Source of the DNA: Micromonospora sp. C95
Lineage (GTDB): Bacteria > Actinomycetota > Actinomycetes > Mycobacteriales > Micromonosporaceae
Reading direction: 5' to 3'
Assembly (NCBI RefSeq): GCF_018070465.1
Contig: NZ_JAGPXT010000005.1
Location: 237,900-301,899, forward strand
DNA length: 64,000 bases
Shown in pieces: positions 1-8,067 of this stretch. Position numbers and translations under genes: made by a program. The notes under the pieces are model-generated. The model worked only from the letters and a program-made list of their open reading frames with translations, was not told the DNA's origin and ran no database searches. Numbering within the stretch: the stretch's first letter is position 1; each line of letters starts with the position of its first letter.

Positions 1-179
1 TCTCCTACGACGACGGCGCCACCTGGCACGACGCCAAGCTCCACCGCCACGGCGACGCCTGGCGCGTCCGCCTCGACGCCCCGCGCAGCGCAGGGTTCGT
101 CACCCTGCGCGCCACCGCCCGCGACGCGCAGGGCAACAGCATCGATCAGCGCATAACCCGGGCGTTCGGCTTGCGGTGA
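1..179 (+). CDS. C-terminal end of a secreted protein, possibly S8 (subtilisin-like) peptidase
   Basis: The window opens inside a gene; only the last 58 or so codons are visible, ending with TGA at 177-179. The residues (SYDDGATWHDAKL near the start, then FVTLRATARDAQGNS and a final AFGLR) look like a beta-sandwich domain of the kind found at the C-terminus of large secreted actinobacterial S8 peptidases. That family link is from memory of similar endings; no catalytic residue is in view. A strong hairpin follows the stop codon. Confidence 0.5.
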   Translation, partial: SYDDGATWHDAKLHRHGDAWRVRLDAPRSAGFVTLRATARDAQGNSIDQRITRAFGLR

Positions 180-181
180 TG

Positions 182-217
182 CTCGGGGTGGGGCCCGTGG
201 ACGGGCCCCACCCCGAG
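182..217 (+). terminator. Hairpin terminator after the upstream partial gene
   Basis: A perfect 17-bp inverted repeat (CTCGGGGTGGGGCCCGT and its complement) with only two bases between the arms begins 2 nt after the stop codon. There is no T tract, which is usual for actinobacterial terminators. Confidence 0.7.
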
Positions 218-359
218 TCCAACCGGCGCAACTGCCCGGGCGGCGACCATCCGTCAGGCGAAGCCGATCAGCACGCCGGCTGAAGCATCGAGTCCGGCGA
301 GTGCCCGAGACCGTGACATGGTCAGGTTTGGCCGTTGGGCCGGGCGGGGATGCCCGATC

Positions 360-686
360 ATGCGCATCGAGCTAGACCAGCCGGACGCCCGCGAACTGTT
401 CTGGGAAGGACTGCGGGACGTGGCCTACGCAGCCGCACGCCACCAGGATCAAGCTCTCTTCCAGGCAATTGTCAAGATCGGCAGGGCGGGTATGGCGCAG
501 GGCATCGAGGTGGTGTCGTCCAACGGGCTGTTCCTGCAATGTCCGATCTGTGCTGCTCTGCCAGGTCAGCACTGCATCAACGTGCCGAGTCACCCACTCG
601 GAGATCGCGCGTGTCATCCCGAGCGGGTCGAACTGGCCGCGAAGGCGCTGAGCGGAGAGGCCCCTCTTCCCCCTCCGCTGCGCTGA
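360..686 (+). CDS. Small hypothetical protein with a zinc-ribbon-like motif
   Basis: A 108-aa protein starting MRIELDQPDARELF. The frame is open further upstream, but ATG 360 has a purine-rich GGCGGGG ahead of it and gives a sensible N-terminus. The C-terminal half carries CPICAALPGQHC followed by H, then CHPERV; this CxxC-x6-C-x(n)-H pattern resembles the short zinc-binding motif of many small actinobacterial and phage proteins. The N-terminal part is an acidic, probably helical region. No operon partner: the next gene is convergent. Function is unknown; a nucleic-acid-binding role would be a guess. Confidence 0.6.
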   Translation: MRIELDQPDARELFWEGLRDVAYAAARHQDQALFQAIVKIGRAGMAQGIEVVSSNGLFLQCPICAALPGQHCINVPSHPLGDRACHPERVELAAKALSGEAPLPPPLR

Positions 687-742
687 CGGCTCTGATCGAG
701 ATGCTCGCCTGTTCGGACGGCAGGCGCTGGAGCTCACCCACC

Positions 743-1207
743 TCAGCCAACCCGGTGGCGGTGCTCCCTGCGTAGCCGCGCGGCCTGCACGGCGGCAACG
801 CCGAGGAGAACCAACAGCACCGGGCCGCCGACGAGGACGACGAGACCAGCGCCGATGTTCGCACCGATCGCCCCGGCTGTCATGATCCGCCAGCCGACAC
901 CGAGCAACACGCCGGCCAGCATCAGCGGTACGAGCGCCAACCACCAGCGGGGCTCAAGCTTGCGGCTGACGGTGGCGCGGATCAGCAGGACCAGCGACAC
1001 CACCATGAGCGCACCGGCCACGGCCACCAACACCCGATCGCCGACCGCGCCCAGACTGACCGGCTCCACCGCATAGTCGAGCGGCTCTCCCTCGGCGGCG
1101 AGTTGCCGCGCCGCCCCGCCGGTCAGGTCGCCGACAAGCCACGCGGTCACCACGGGTGTACTCAGCAGCAGCGCCACCACCAGCACCGCAACACGACGCC
1201 TCAACAT
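743..1207 (-). CDS. Small integral membrane protein
   Basis: A 154-aa protein starting MLRRRVAVLVVALLLSTPVV. The frame is open to 1369, but the residues before this ATG look non-coding. The first 20 residues form a membrane segment or signal anchor; an extracytoplasmic stretch of about 35 residues follows, then three hydrophobic segments (VLVAVAGALMVVSLVLLI, WWLALVPLMLAGVLLGV and a glycine-rich one) and a basic tail RLRREHRHRVG. I do not recognise a named family. It is convergent with the zinc-ribbon gene and about 220 nt downstream of the phosphoesterase. Confidence 0.6.
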   Translation of the reverse strand: MLRRRVAVLVVALLLSTPVVTAWLVGDLTGGAARQLAAEGEPLDYAVEPVSLGAVGDRVLVAVAGALMVVSLVLLIRATVSRKLEPRWWLALVPLMLAGVLLGVGWRIMTAGAIGANIGAGLVVLVGGPVLLVLLGVAAVQAARLRREHRHRVG

Positions 1208-1426
1208 GACAGCCCTCTGTCCCGCTGGGGGTGTCGAGTCGGACGGCCCGGACGACACCAGCAACCTGAGCGAACCACGATAGTGATTCGCGTCGTTCGT
1301 CGTCGCCCCGGGCCACCTCCTGGTCACACGGTGCTCCGGATCACGCTTTCGGCACACGCTGCGGACCATCCGGCAGCGATGTCGGCCCCACCCCTGCGGG
1401 TTTCGGCCCGTCGCCGGGGGGACCGG

Positions 1427-2206
1427 TCAGAAGCCGCAGGTCATCCCGGCGGTGTGGCTCACCTGGACGGTGTGCGTGACGCAGCCCGCCCGGTTCGCCA
1501 GGTGCAGCAGCAGCGCGGTCGGCTCGGCGACCCACCCGACCCGCTCGTCGTCGCTCATGGTCAGCGTCGTCTGCCGCCAGGTGCTCGGGGCGACCGACAA
1601 CACCGTGCCCGCGAAGGTCGCGGTCACCGAGCGGTGCAGGTGGCCGGCGGCGACGCGTACCACGTGCGGGTGTCGGAGCAGCACCTCGGCGAACTCGGCA
1701 CCGTCGGCGAGCCGGATCGAGTCGGCGACCGGGATGCCGACCTCGACCGGTGGATGGTGCAGGCAGACCACGGCCGGCACGTCGGGGCGCGCGGCCAGCG
1801 CGCCGTCCAGCCAGGTGAGCTGCTCGTCGCCGAGCCGCCCGCCGTCCGAGCCGGGGACCAGGGAGTCGAGCACCACCACTGTCGCCCCGGGATGATCGAC
1901 CTGGTAGTGCGCGGAGAAGCCGCCGCCGAGCCAGGGCGTGCCGCCGAAGGCGTCGAGCAGCGACTCCCGGTCGTCGTGGTTGCCGGTGACCAGGTGCACC
2001 GGCAACGGAAACCGCCCGAGCACCTCGCGCAGCACGGCGTACTCGTCGGGACGGCCGTGATCGGCCAGATCGCCGGTGATGACCACGCAGTCGGGCCGGG
2101 GGTTCAGCGCCAGCACCCGGCCGAGCGCCCGGTGCAGGCCGGCGGCCGGCTCGGCACCGAGGACGCCGGTGGTCAGGTGCGGATCGCTGAGATGAGCGAT
2201 GAGCAT
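1427..2206 (-). CDS. cpdA: Calcineurin-like metallophosphoesterase, 3',5'-cyclic-AMP phosphodiesterase type
   Basis: A 259-aa cytoplasmic enzyme with all five metal-binding blocks of the CpdA/Icc/Rv0805 class: D8-P-H10, G-D46 (GDLADH), G-N76-H77-D, HHPP near residue 160 and GHLHR near residue 200. These place two metal ions for phosphodiester hydrolysis. Members cleave 3',5'- and often 2',3'-cyclic nucleotides, so cAMP is the expected but unproven substrate. The ATG at 2206 has a clear ribosome site (GGGAGG, 5 nt spacing); the frame is open much further upstream but that is antisense to the divergent gene. It is divergent from a diguanylate cyclase, with a conserved 33-bp element between them. 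Confidence 0.8.
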   Translation of the reverse strand: MLIAHLSDPHLTTGVLGAEPAAGLHRALGRVLALNPRPDCVVITGDLADHGRPDEYAVLREVLGRFPLPVHLVTGNHDDRESLLDAFGGTPWLGGGFSAHYQVDHPGATVVVLDSLVPGSDGGRLGDEQLTWLDGALAARPDVPAVVCLHHPPVEVGIPVADSIRLADGAEFAEVLLRHPHVVRVAAGHLHRSVTATFAGTVLSVAPSTWRQTTLTMSDDERVGWVAEPTALLLHLANRAGCVTHTVQVSHTAGMTCGF

Positions 2207-2276
2207 CGGGCCTCCCACTCGACCGGAGATCCCCACGCTATCGCCGCCACGCCCCGCGCGTGGCCCCACACGCCTT

Positions 2277-2309
2277 GTCCACATCCTGTGGATAGCACAT
2301 GTGTACGAC
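2277..2309 (-). promoter_or_regulatory. 33-bp composite element, copy 1 (LexA-like box plus inverted DnaA-box-like nonamers)
   Basis: On the minus strand this reads GTCGTACACATGTGCTATCC and then CACAGGATGTGGAC. It matches the plus-strand sequence at 28986-29018 in 31 of 33 positions by eye. Within it, CTATCCACA and TTGTCCACA (the latter extending to 2275) form an inverted pair 3 nt apart and resemble DnaA boxes; TCGTACACATGTGCTA resembles an actinobacterial LexA box. It sits about 70 nt upstream of the phosphodiesterase ATG and 32 nt upstream of the TTG chosen for the GGDEF gene. The sequence is seen; the role is inferred. Confidence 0.6.
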
Positions 2310-2341
2310 CACAGTCGGCTCGCAGCTCCGCGTGAGTACGC

Positions 2342-3814
2342 TTGATCCGCGACCCGGCGCCACCGGGATCGGATCCGACCTGGGACGACGTGCGAGTGGA
2401 TCACCAGAAAGTCATCCGTGACGTCACGGTCCGCCTGCCCATGGCGTCGACCGTCGCCGAGGTCTGCGAGGCGACCGTCGAGACCCTCGCCCGGCACACC
2501 CCCGCCACGATCGCCGTCCTGCTGCACGTGCACGGCCGGCTGCGCTGCGTCGCCGCCACCGGATCCTGGCAGGTCTTCGCCACCGTCGCGCCGGACGCCG
2601 GAATCGTCGGCCGGGTCTACACCGCTGGACGCTCCGCCGTCGTTCCGGATGTCGCCGCCGACGCCGCGCACATCCCGGTACGCCCCGACGTCACCGCCGA
2701 GGTGTGCGTACCGGTGCTGAACCCGGCGGGCCGGACCATCGGCGTACTCGACCTGCAGTGGACCGGGGCGGCCGACCTCGCCTCGTGGCGGGTGGTCGCC
2801 GAACAGGTCGCCGCCCGCCTCGGCGCCCGGATCTCGACGCTCGGCGGACCGGCGGAGAGCCGCAGTGAGAAGCTGCTTCGGCACGTCTCCGCGATGACCG
2901 CCGCCACCACCGAGTGGGAGCTGATGACGGCCGCGATCGCCGCGGCCCGGGACGTGTCGACCCTCGCCGCTGCCGTGCTGCTGCTCGGTGGCCGGGGCGG
3001 CCCGCGACTCGGTGCTCCGACGGTCGCGCCGGGCGAGCTGGAGACCCGGATGCGCACCGAGCTGGCCGAGCTGGACGCGCCGGCGATCGGGCGCGTCATC
3101 GACCGGGCCCACCGCTACGGAGCCGGCTACACGCTCGGCGAGGCCGGCCATCCACCGACCGACGAGCATCAGCCGCTGGTCCGGGCGGGCGTCAGCACCC
3201 TGGTGGCGGTGCCGTTCGGGCCGCCGGAGCGCGGCGGGGTGCTGCTTGTCGCCGACGAGCGGCTACTGCGGCCGGACCCGACCACGGTCAACCTGTTGGA
3301 GCTGCTGGCCGGGCAGGCATGGGGCCTGCTCGACCGGCTACGCACCCTGGACCGGCTGCGGGAGCAGGCCAGCTCCGACCCGCTGACCGGGCTGCGGCAC
3401 ACCGGCCCGTTCGGGCAGCGGATCGCCACCGTGACCCCGGGCCGCACCGCACTGCTGGCGATCGACGTGGACGGCTTCAAGACCGTCAACGACACGTACG
3501 GCCACCAGGCGGGTGACCGGGTGCTGATCGGACTCGCCCGGGCCCTGGAGGACGCGCTGCGCCAGGGCGACGAGTTGTACCGGATCGGCGGGGACGAGTT
3601 CGTCGCGGTGATCGAGGTGAGTCGCCCCGAGGAGGCGGTACGCGTCGCCGAACGGCTCACCGAGGCGGCCCGCCGGGTAGGCCGCACGATCAGCGTCGGC
3701 GTGGCCCTCCCCCGCCCCGGCGAGCCACCCGAACTCGCCCTGCGCCGCGCCGACCAGGCCCTCTACGCAGTCAAACGACAAGGCCGCGACGGCGTCCACC
3801 TCTCCGCCGCCTAA
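2342..3814 (+). CDS. Diguanylate cyclase with N-terminal GAF-type sensor regions
   Basis: A 490-aa soluble protein making c-di-GMP from two GTP. The C-terminal cyclase domain (from about residue 355) has the active-site motif GGDEF at 416-420 and, five residues before it, RQGD (407-410), the RxxD product-inhibition site, so it is expected to be active and feedback-inhibited. Residues 15-150 look like a GAF domain, and 180-340 like a second, weaker GAF. No membrane segment is seen. The start is uncertain: a TGA lies in frame at 2333-2335, the first start is TTG 2342, and GTG 2390 or 2396 are also possible. It is divergent from the phosphodiesterase gene. Confidence 0.85.
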   Translation: MIRDPAPPGSDPTWDDVRVDHQKVIRDVTVRLPMASTVAEVCEATVETLARHTPATIAVLLHVHGRLRCVAATGSWQVFATVAPDAGIVGRVYTAGRSAVVPDVAADAAHIPVRPDVTAEVCVPVLNPAGRTIGVLDLQWTGAADLASWRVVAEQVAARLGARISTLGGPAESRSEKLLRHVSAMTAATTEWELMTAAIAAARDVSTLAAAVLLLGGRGGPRLGAPTVAPGELETRMRTELAELDAPAIGRVIDRAHRYGAGYTLGEAGHPPTDEHQPLVRAGVSTLVAVPFGPPERGGVLLVADERLLRPDPTTVNLLELLAGQAWGLLDRLRTLDRLREQASSDPLTGLRHTGPFGQRIATVTPGRTALLAIDVDGFKTVNDTYGHQAGDRVLIGLARALEDALRQGDELYRIGGDEFVAVIEVSRPEEAVRVAERLTEAARRVGRTISVGVALPRPGEPPELALRRADQALYAVKRQGRDGVHLSAA

Positions 3815-3840
3815 CCCCACCCCCGCCTCGCCTCATCCCG

Positions 3841-3865
3841 CCTCGCCTCGCCTCGCCTCGCCTCG
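3841..3865. repeat. Short tandem repeat of CCTCG
   Basis: Five perfect CCTCG units (3841-3865), preceded by degenerate units from 3826. They lie immediately before the inverted repeat at 3867 in the gap between two convergent genes. This is a likely slippage site with no visible coding role. Confidence 0.9.
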
Positions 3866-3866
3866 C

Positions 3867-3923
3867 TGATCATGAAGTTATTGCCATGGAGAGCGCTCCC
3901 AGGCGACAACAACTTCATGATCA
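3867..3923. repeat. Intergenic inverted repeat with GATC-type arms
   Basis: Perfect 13-bp outer arms TGATCATGAAGTT (3867-3879) and complement (3911-3923), with an imperfect inner extension (ATTGCC against GGCGACAAC). The loop contains GGAGAGCGCTCCCA, close to the LacI/CebR-type operator core. It separates the convergent GGDEF and asd genes and could end transcription in both directions. It resembles the element at 20044-20113, and I recall similar sequences as common between genes in Micromonospora. Confidence 0.85.
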
Positions 3924-3954
3924 ATGGACCCGGGCAGGGGGGCGGGTGGGGGTG

Positions 3955-5016
3955 TCAGGGGTGGGGTAGGTCTTTGGCGAGGAGTTCGGCGATCTGGGCG
4001 GTGTTGAGGGCGGCGCCTTTGCGGAGGTTGTCGCCGGTGACGAAGAAGTCCAGGGCGCGTGGGTCGTCGACGGCGCGGCGGATCCGGCCGACCCAGGAAG
4101 GGTCGGTACCCACCGCGTCGATCGGCATCGGGAACTCGCCGGCCGCAGGGTCGTCGACCACGATCACCCCGGGCGCGTTGCGCAGCACGCTCCGGGCGCC
4201 CTCGGCGTCGATCTCCGTGGCGAAAACGGCGTGCACCGCGACCGAGTGGCCGGTCACCACGGGAACCCGCACGCAGGTGGCGGAGACCTTGAGGTCACGC
4301 AGCCCGAGGATCTTGCGCGACTCGTTGCGCAGCTTCATCTCCTCGGACGACCAGCCACCGTCGGCCAGCGAGCCCGCCCAGGGGACCACGTTGAGCGCCA
4401 GCGGCGCGGGGAACGGGCCGAGTTCGTCGCCGACCGCCTGCCGCACGTCGCCGGTCCGCGAGCCGAGCAGCCGGTCACCGGCCACCTTCGCCAGCTGGTC
4501 GTGCAGCGCGTCCGCGCCGACCTGACCGGCGCCGGAGACCGCCTGGTACGAGGCGAGCACCAGCTCCCGCAGGCCGTACTCGCGGTGCAGCGGAGCGACC
4601 GCCACGATCATCGCGAGCGTCGTGCAGTTGGCGTTGGCGACGATCCCCCGGGGCCGGTTGCGCAACTGCTCCGGGTTGATCTCGGGCACCACCAGCGGCA
4701 CGTCGGGATCCATCCGGAAGGCGCCCGAGTTGTCCACCACCACCGCCCCACGGCTGACCGCGATGGGTGCCCAGTGGGCGGCCACCTCGTCCGGCACGTC
4801 GAACATCGCCACGTCGACGCCGTCGAGCGCCTTCTCGGTGAGAGCCTGGACGGTCAGCTCCTCGCCCCGGCAGCGGACCTTGCGCCCGGCGGAGCGTTCG
4901 GAGGCCAACAGCCGGATCTCGCCCCAGACGTTGCGCCGCCCGGTGAGCAGCTCGCACATCACCGTGCCGACGGCACCCGTCGCCCCGACCACGGCCAGGG
5001 TGGGCAGCCTGGCCAC
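3955..5016 (-). CDS. asd: Aspartate-semialdehyde dehydrogenase
   Basis: A 353-aa cytoplasmic enzyme reducing L-aspartyl-4-phosphate to L-aspartate-4-semialdehyde with NADPH, the branch point towards lysine/diaminopimelate, threonine, methionine and isoleucine. Seen: the N-terminal dinucleotide motif VVGATGAVG (residues 9-17), the catalytic cysteine in NANCTT (near residue 130), the VDNSGAFRM substrate region, and SYQAVSGAGQ. Length is normal. It lies 5 nt downstream of lysC on the same strand, the classic actinobacterial lysC-asd operon, and ends against a convergent gene across an inverted repeat. Confidence 0.96.
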   Translation of the reverse strand: MARLPTLAVVGATGAVGTVMCELLTGRRNVWGEIRLLASERSAGRKVRCRGEELTVQALTEKALDGVDVAMFDVPDEVAAHWAPIAVSRGAVVVDNSGAFRMDPDVPLVVPEINPEQLRNRPRGIVANANCTTLAMIVAVAPLHREYGLRELVLASYQAVSGAGQVGADALHDQLAKVAGDRLLGSRTGDVRQAVGDELGPFPAPLALNVVPWAGSLADGGWSSEEMKLRNESRKILGLRDLKVSATCVRVPVVTGHSVAVHAVFATEIDAEGARSVLRNAPGVIVVDDPAAGEFPMPIDAVGTDPSWVGRIRRAVDDPRALDFFVTGDNLRKGAALNTAQIAELLAKDLPHP

Positions 5017-5021
5017 CCGGG

Positions 5022-5540
5022 CTACCGCCCCGTCCCCGCGTACACCACGGCTTCGGTGTCGCCGCCGAGGTCGAAGGCCTCGTGGATGGCCCGGACCGCC
5101 GCGTCGAGGTCGGTGTCCCGGCAGACCACCGAGACGCGGATCTCCGAGGTGGAGATCATCTCTATGTTCACTCCGGCCTGGCCCAGCGCGGCGAAGAAGC
5201 CGGCGGCCACCCCGGGGTGCGACCGCATACCGGCGCCGATCAGGGAGACCTTGCCGACGTGGTCGTCGTAGAGCAGGCCCTTGAAGTTCAGAATCTCCTG
5301 GATCTTGCTCAGGGCGGCCATCGCGGTCGGACCGTCGGTCTTCGGCAGGGTGAAGGAGATGTCCGTACGACCCGTGCCCTCGGTGGAGACGTTCTGCACG
5401 ATCATGTCGATGTTGATCTCAGCGCTTGCGACGGTGTCGAAGATCTGCGCGGCGGCGCCGGGCTCGTCGGGCACTCCGACGATAGTGATCTTGGCCTCGC
5501 TTCGGTCGTGGGCGACCCCGGTGATCAGTGCCTGCTCCAC
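5022..5540 (-). CDS. lysC: Aspartate kinase beta subunit from an internal in-frame start
   Basis: Codon 250 of lysC is GTG, preceded by an internal Shine-Dalgarno sequence: the minus strand reads ATGGAGGAGCTCTCTGTG, with GGAGGAG 6 nt before the GTG. The product would be 172 aa comprising the two ACT domains. In C. glutamicum and other Gram-positives, LysC is an alpha2-beta2 enzyme whose beta subunit comes from just such an in-frame start, with the same 172-aa length. The sequence features are direct; expression is inferred from the family. Confidence 0.75.
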   Translation of the reverse strand: MEQALITGVAHDRSEAKITIVGVPDEPGAAAQIFDTVASAEINIDMIVQNVSTEGTGRTDISFTLPKTDGPTAMAALSKIQEILNFKGLLYDDHVGKVSLIGAGMRSHPGVAAGFFAALGQAGVNIEMISTSEIRVSVVCRDTDLDAAVRAIHEAFDLGGDTEAVVYAGTGR

Positions 5541-6287
5541 AGAGAGCTCCTCCATCGATCCGGTGACCATCGTGCCGGTGTTTGTCGAGTATGACGAACG
5601 GACGTGGATCGGCAGCCCGGCCCGCCGGGCGTACTCCACGCTACGCAGGTGCAACACCTTGGCGCCGCAGGCGGCCAGCTCAAGCATCTCCTCGTAGGTG
5701 ATCTGCCTGATGTGCCGGGCGTTGGGCACGATCCGCGGATCGGCGGTGAACACCCCGTCCACGTCGGTGTAGATCTCGCAGACGTCCGCGCGCAGCGCTG
5801 CGGCCAGCGCCACGGCGGTGGTGTCGGACCCGCCTCGCCCGAGGGTGGTGACGTCTTTGGTGTCCTGCGAGACTCCTTGGAAGCCGGCGACGATGACCAC
5901 CGATCCCTCGTCCAGTGCGCCCTTCAGGCGCCCCGGGGTGACGTCGATGATCCGCGCCCGGCCGTGCACCGACGTGGTGATCACGCCGGCCTGGGAACCG
6001 GTGAACGAACGGGCTTCGTACCCCAGGTTGTGGATCGCCATGGCGAGCAGCGCCATGGAGATCCGCTCGCCGGCGGTGAGGAGCATGTCCAGCTCCCGCC
6101 CGGGCGGCAACGGGCTCACCTGGTTGGCCAGGTCGAGCAGTTCGTCGGTGGTGTCGCCCATCGCGGAGACCACCACGACCACGTCGTCGCCGGCCTTGCG
6201 GGCAGCGACGATGCGCTCGGCCACCCGCTTGATCCGCTCGGCGTTGGCGACGGAGGACCCGCCGTACTTCTGCACCACGAGTGCCAC
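5022..6287 (-). CDS. lysC: Aspartate kinase, alpha subunit
   Basis: A 421-aa enzyme phosphorylating aspartate, the first step of the aspartate family pathway. The GTG at 6287 gives the conserved start [13 protein letters not shown] and the same length as the Corynebacterium glutamicum enzyme. The kinase domain covers residues 1-240 ([35 protein letters not shown]); two ACT domains for lysine/threonine feedback occupy 260-421. An internal start at codon 250 should give the beta subunit from the same frame. The gene forms an operon with asd 5 nt downstream. The 5' leader holds a 26-bp direct repeat. Confidence 0.96.
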   Translation of the reverse strand: MALVVQKYGGSSVANAERIKRVAERIVAARKAGDDVVVVVSAMGDTTDELLDLANQVSPLPPGRELDMLLTAGERISMALLAMAIHNLGYEARSFTGSQAGVITTSVHGRARIIDVTPGRLKGALDEGSVVIVAGFQGVSQDTKDVTTLGRGGSDTTAVALAAALRADVCEIYTDVDGVFTADPRIVPNARHIRQITYEEMLELAACGAKVLHLRSVEYARRAGLPIHVRSSYSTNTGTMVTGSMEELSVEQALITGVAHDRSEAKITIVGVPDEPGAAAQIFDTVASAEINIDMIVQNVSTEGTGRTDISFTLPKTDGPTAMAALSKIQEILNFKGLLYDDHVGKVSLIGAGMRSHPGVAAGFFAALGQAGVNIEMISTSEIRVSVVCRDTDLDAAVRAIHEAFDLGGDTEAVVYAGTGR

Positions 6288-6312
6288 GACGGTGCACTCC
6301 CTCCCGGTTGCC

Positions 6313-6367
6313 CTGAGCGTGCCGACGCCGCCGGCACCAAGCTGAGCGTGCCGACGCCGCCGGCACC
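6313..6367. repeat. 26-bp direct repeat in the lysC leader
   Basis: The 26-nt unit CTGAGCGTGCCGACGCCGCC + GGCACC occurs at 6313-6338 and again at 6342-6367, three nucleotides apart (29-nt period). It lies 26-80 nt upstream of the lysC GTG, so it is in the leader or promoter region. It may be a recent tandem duplication. Confidence 0.9.
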
Positions 6368-6538
6368 GGGGCCGGCGGCGCGGGTCGGACGATCTCAGGG
6401 TATCGGGCGTCTCTGACCGCCAGGTCAGGTGATCCCACGATCCGGCCTGCCGGCCCGACGGCAGTGGCCTGCGACACGCTGGAAACGCCGGCCGTTGCGG
6501 GGCTGTGCCGAGCCCGGCCGAGCACCCAGAATGACCGG

Positions 6539-7354
6539 GTGCCCGCCGCCCATCATCCGCACCGCCACCTGATCGCCGCGCTCGCGCTCGCCGTGCCCGC
6601 ACTCCTCGCCGCCTGCTCGCCCGACCCGCCCACCGACCCCGCACCGCCCCCGACCGTCCCACCCCGCCCGGCCGGCCCGGATGCGGCCCGGGACGAGTTG
6701 GCCGCCCTCGCGGCCGCCGCCCAGGACCGGCACCTGGTCGCCCGGTACACGTTGCGGGTGGACGGGACCGCTGACCGTCTGATCGTCTTCACCAGCGCCA
6801 ACGACGGCAGCTGGCGGGTGGACGTGCCGGGCGGGGCGCTCGGCGGCACCGCCGACATCGCGCTGGCCGCCATCGCGGAGGGGTTGTTCCAGTGCGGGCT
6901 GCCCTCGGCCGCCCGACCGGAGCCGGCAAGTTGCGTACGCCTCGGTGAGCCCGACGACACGCTGCCGCGCCGGCTGGATCCCCGGGTGCAGCACCCGTTC
7001 ACCGACTGGCTCGACGTGCTGACCGACCGGCGCGCCCCGTTGTCGGTGTCGCCGGCCATGGCACTTCCCGATGCGACTGGTAACTGCTATTCGGTGGAGA
7101 CCACCGCGGCCTCGATCAATCCGCCGCTGGACGTCGGCATCTACTGTTTCGACGCCGACGGCACACCGACCGCGGTACGGGCGGCGTTCGGCACGCTGAC
7201 GCTGGCCGGTCCACCCGAACCGGCCCCCGGCACGGTCCAACTGCCCGGTCCGGTGGTCGAGGGTGAACCGCTGGGCATGGCCGCGCCGGTGGCTCCGACC
7301 ACACCCGCCGGCCCGGAGCCAACCGGTACCGACGGGCACGCGGGAACGCCCTGA
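6539..7354 (+). CDS. Hypothetical secreted lipoprotein
   Basis: A 271-aa protein. GTG 6539 is chosen because it gives a compact signal peptide: a His/Arg-rich n-region, the hydrophobic stretch [15 protein letters not shown], then the lipobox cysteine in LLAACSP (about residue 25). A Pro-rich linker follows, then a globular domain with three further Cys residues and a Pro/Thr/Gly-rich tail. It should be lipid-anchored outside the membrane. I do not recognise the family. It is divergent from lysC and about 85 nt before the nitroreductase-like gene. Confidence 0.7.
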   Translation: MPAAHHPHRHLIAALALAVPALLAACSPDPPTDPAPPPTVPPRPAGPDAARDELAALAAAAQDRHLVARYTLRVDGTADRLIVFTSANDGSWRVDVPGGALGGTADIALAAIAEGLFQCGLPSAARPEPASCVRLGEPDDTLPRRLDPRVQHPFTDWLDVLTDRRAPLSVSPAMALPDATGNCYSVETTAASINPPLDVGIYCFDADGTPTAVRAAFGTLTLAGPPEPAPGTVQLPGPVVEGEPLGMAAPVAPTTPAGPEPTGTDGHAGTP

Positions 7355-7439
7355 CGAGCCGACCCGTTACGGGTGTCCTTGCCCACATTTACCCCTATGG
7401 GTTGACGAGCCCAAATCGCCCATACGGGACACTCTGCCC

Positions 7440-7988
7440 ATGACCGATCTCACTCCGCTGCTCGCCTTCCGCTGGAGTCCCCGCTCCTTCGACCCGGTCG
7501 CGGAGTTGACCTCGGCCGAGGTGATGACCCTGCTGGAGGCGGCGCGGTGGGCGCCGTCGGTCGGCAACCGGCAACCCTGGCGGTTCGCCGTCGGGCACCG
7601 CGAGGACGAGACCTTCAAGCGGATCCTCGTCAACCTGCCGCCGGGCGAACAGCGGTGGGCCGGGCGGGCCAGCCTCCTGCTGCTCGCCGCGCAGCACGCC
7701 ACCGACAACCCGTTCGCGGGGTACGACCTGGGGCAGGCCGTGGCCCACCTGACCGTGCAGGCCACCGCGCTCGGGCTGCACGTCCGCCAGGTGACCGACC
7801 TCGACCGGCGCGGCCTGGTCGCCGACCTCGACCTGCCCGCCGACGCGGAACCGTACGTCGTGGCGGCGATCGGGCAACTCGGCGACCCGTTCAGCCTGCC
7901 GGCCGACCTGTTGGTCCACGAGACCTCGCTACGCCATCGCCGACCCCTTGCCGATCTGATGCTGACCTGCTCGGCCACCGCGCGTTGA
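7440..7988 (+). CDS. Nitroreductase-fold family protein
   Basis: A 182-aa cytoplasmic protein with nitroreductase signatures: FRWSPRSFDP near residue 10, LLEAARWAPSVGNRQPWRF (residues 31-49, the FMN-phosphate contact region) and YDLGQAVAHLTVQATALGLHV (100-120, dimer helix). Members use FMN and NAD(P)H to reduce nitro-aromatics, quinones or unknown substrates. It is a little short for the family. The ATG at 7440 is the first in-frame start giving a conserved N-terminus. No operon partner is seen; the leuA leader begins 80 nt downstream. The physiological substrate is unknown. Confidence 0.8.
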   Translation: MTDLTPLLAFRWSPRSFDPVAELTSAEVMTLLEAARWAPSVGNRQPWRFAVGHREDETFKRILVNLPPGEQRWAGRASLLLLAAQHATDNPFAGYDLGQAVAHLTVQATALGLHVRQVTDLDRRGLVADLDLPADAEPYVVAAIGQLGDPFSLPADLLVHETSLRHRRPLADLMLTCSATAR

Positions 7989-8052
7989 GGATCGTGCCGC
8001 GAGCCTCGTCCCAAATCCCGGACGACCCTTCCCAGAGCTGACGTCCACCACG

Positions 8053-8058
8053 TAGTGT
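8053..8058 (+). promoter_or_regulatory. Candidate -10 box for the leuA leader transcript
   Basis: TAGTGT lies 10 nt before the leader-peptide ATG at 8068, which would make the leader peptide nearly leaderless. No convincing -35 hexamer is found at the right spacing, so this is tentative. Confidence 0.35.
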
Positions 8059-8067
8059 CACCCTGTC

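Noticed and set aside
2275..2309. Replication origin suggested by DnaA-like boxes
   Set aside because: Only two boxes are seen, with no AT-rich unwinding region and no dnaA or dnaN nearby. dnaX, recR and rRNA do not mark oriC.
1427..3169. A 580-codon open frame on the minus strand covering cpdA and the antisense of the GGDEF gene
   Set aside because: Only the part from 2206 downstream resembles a protein. The upstream part is low-complexity and antisense to a clear diguanylate cyclase.
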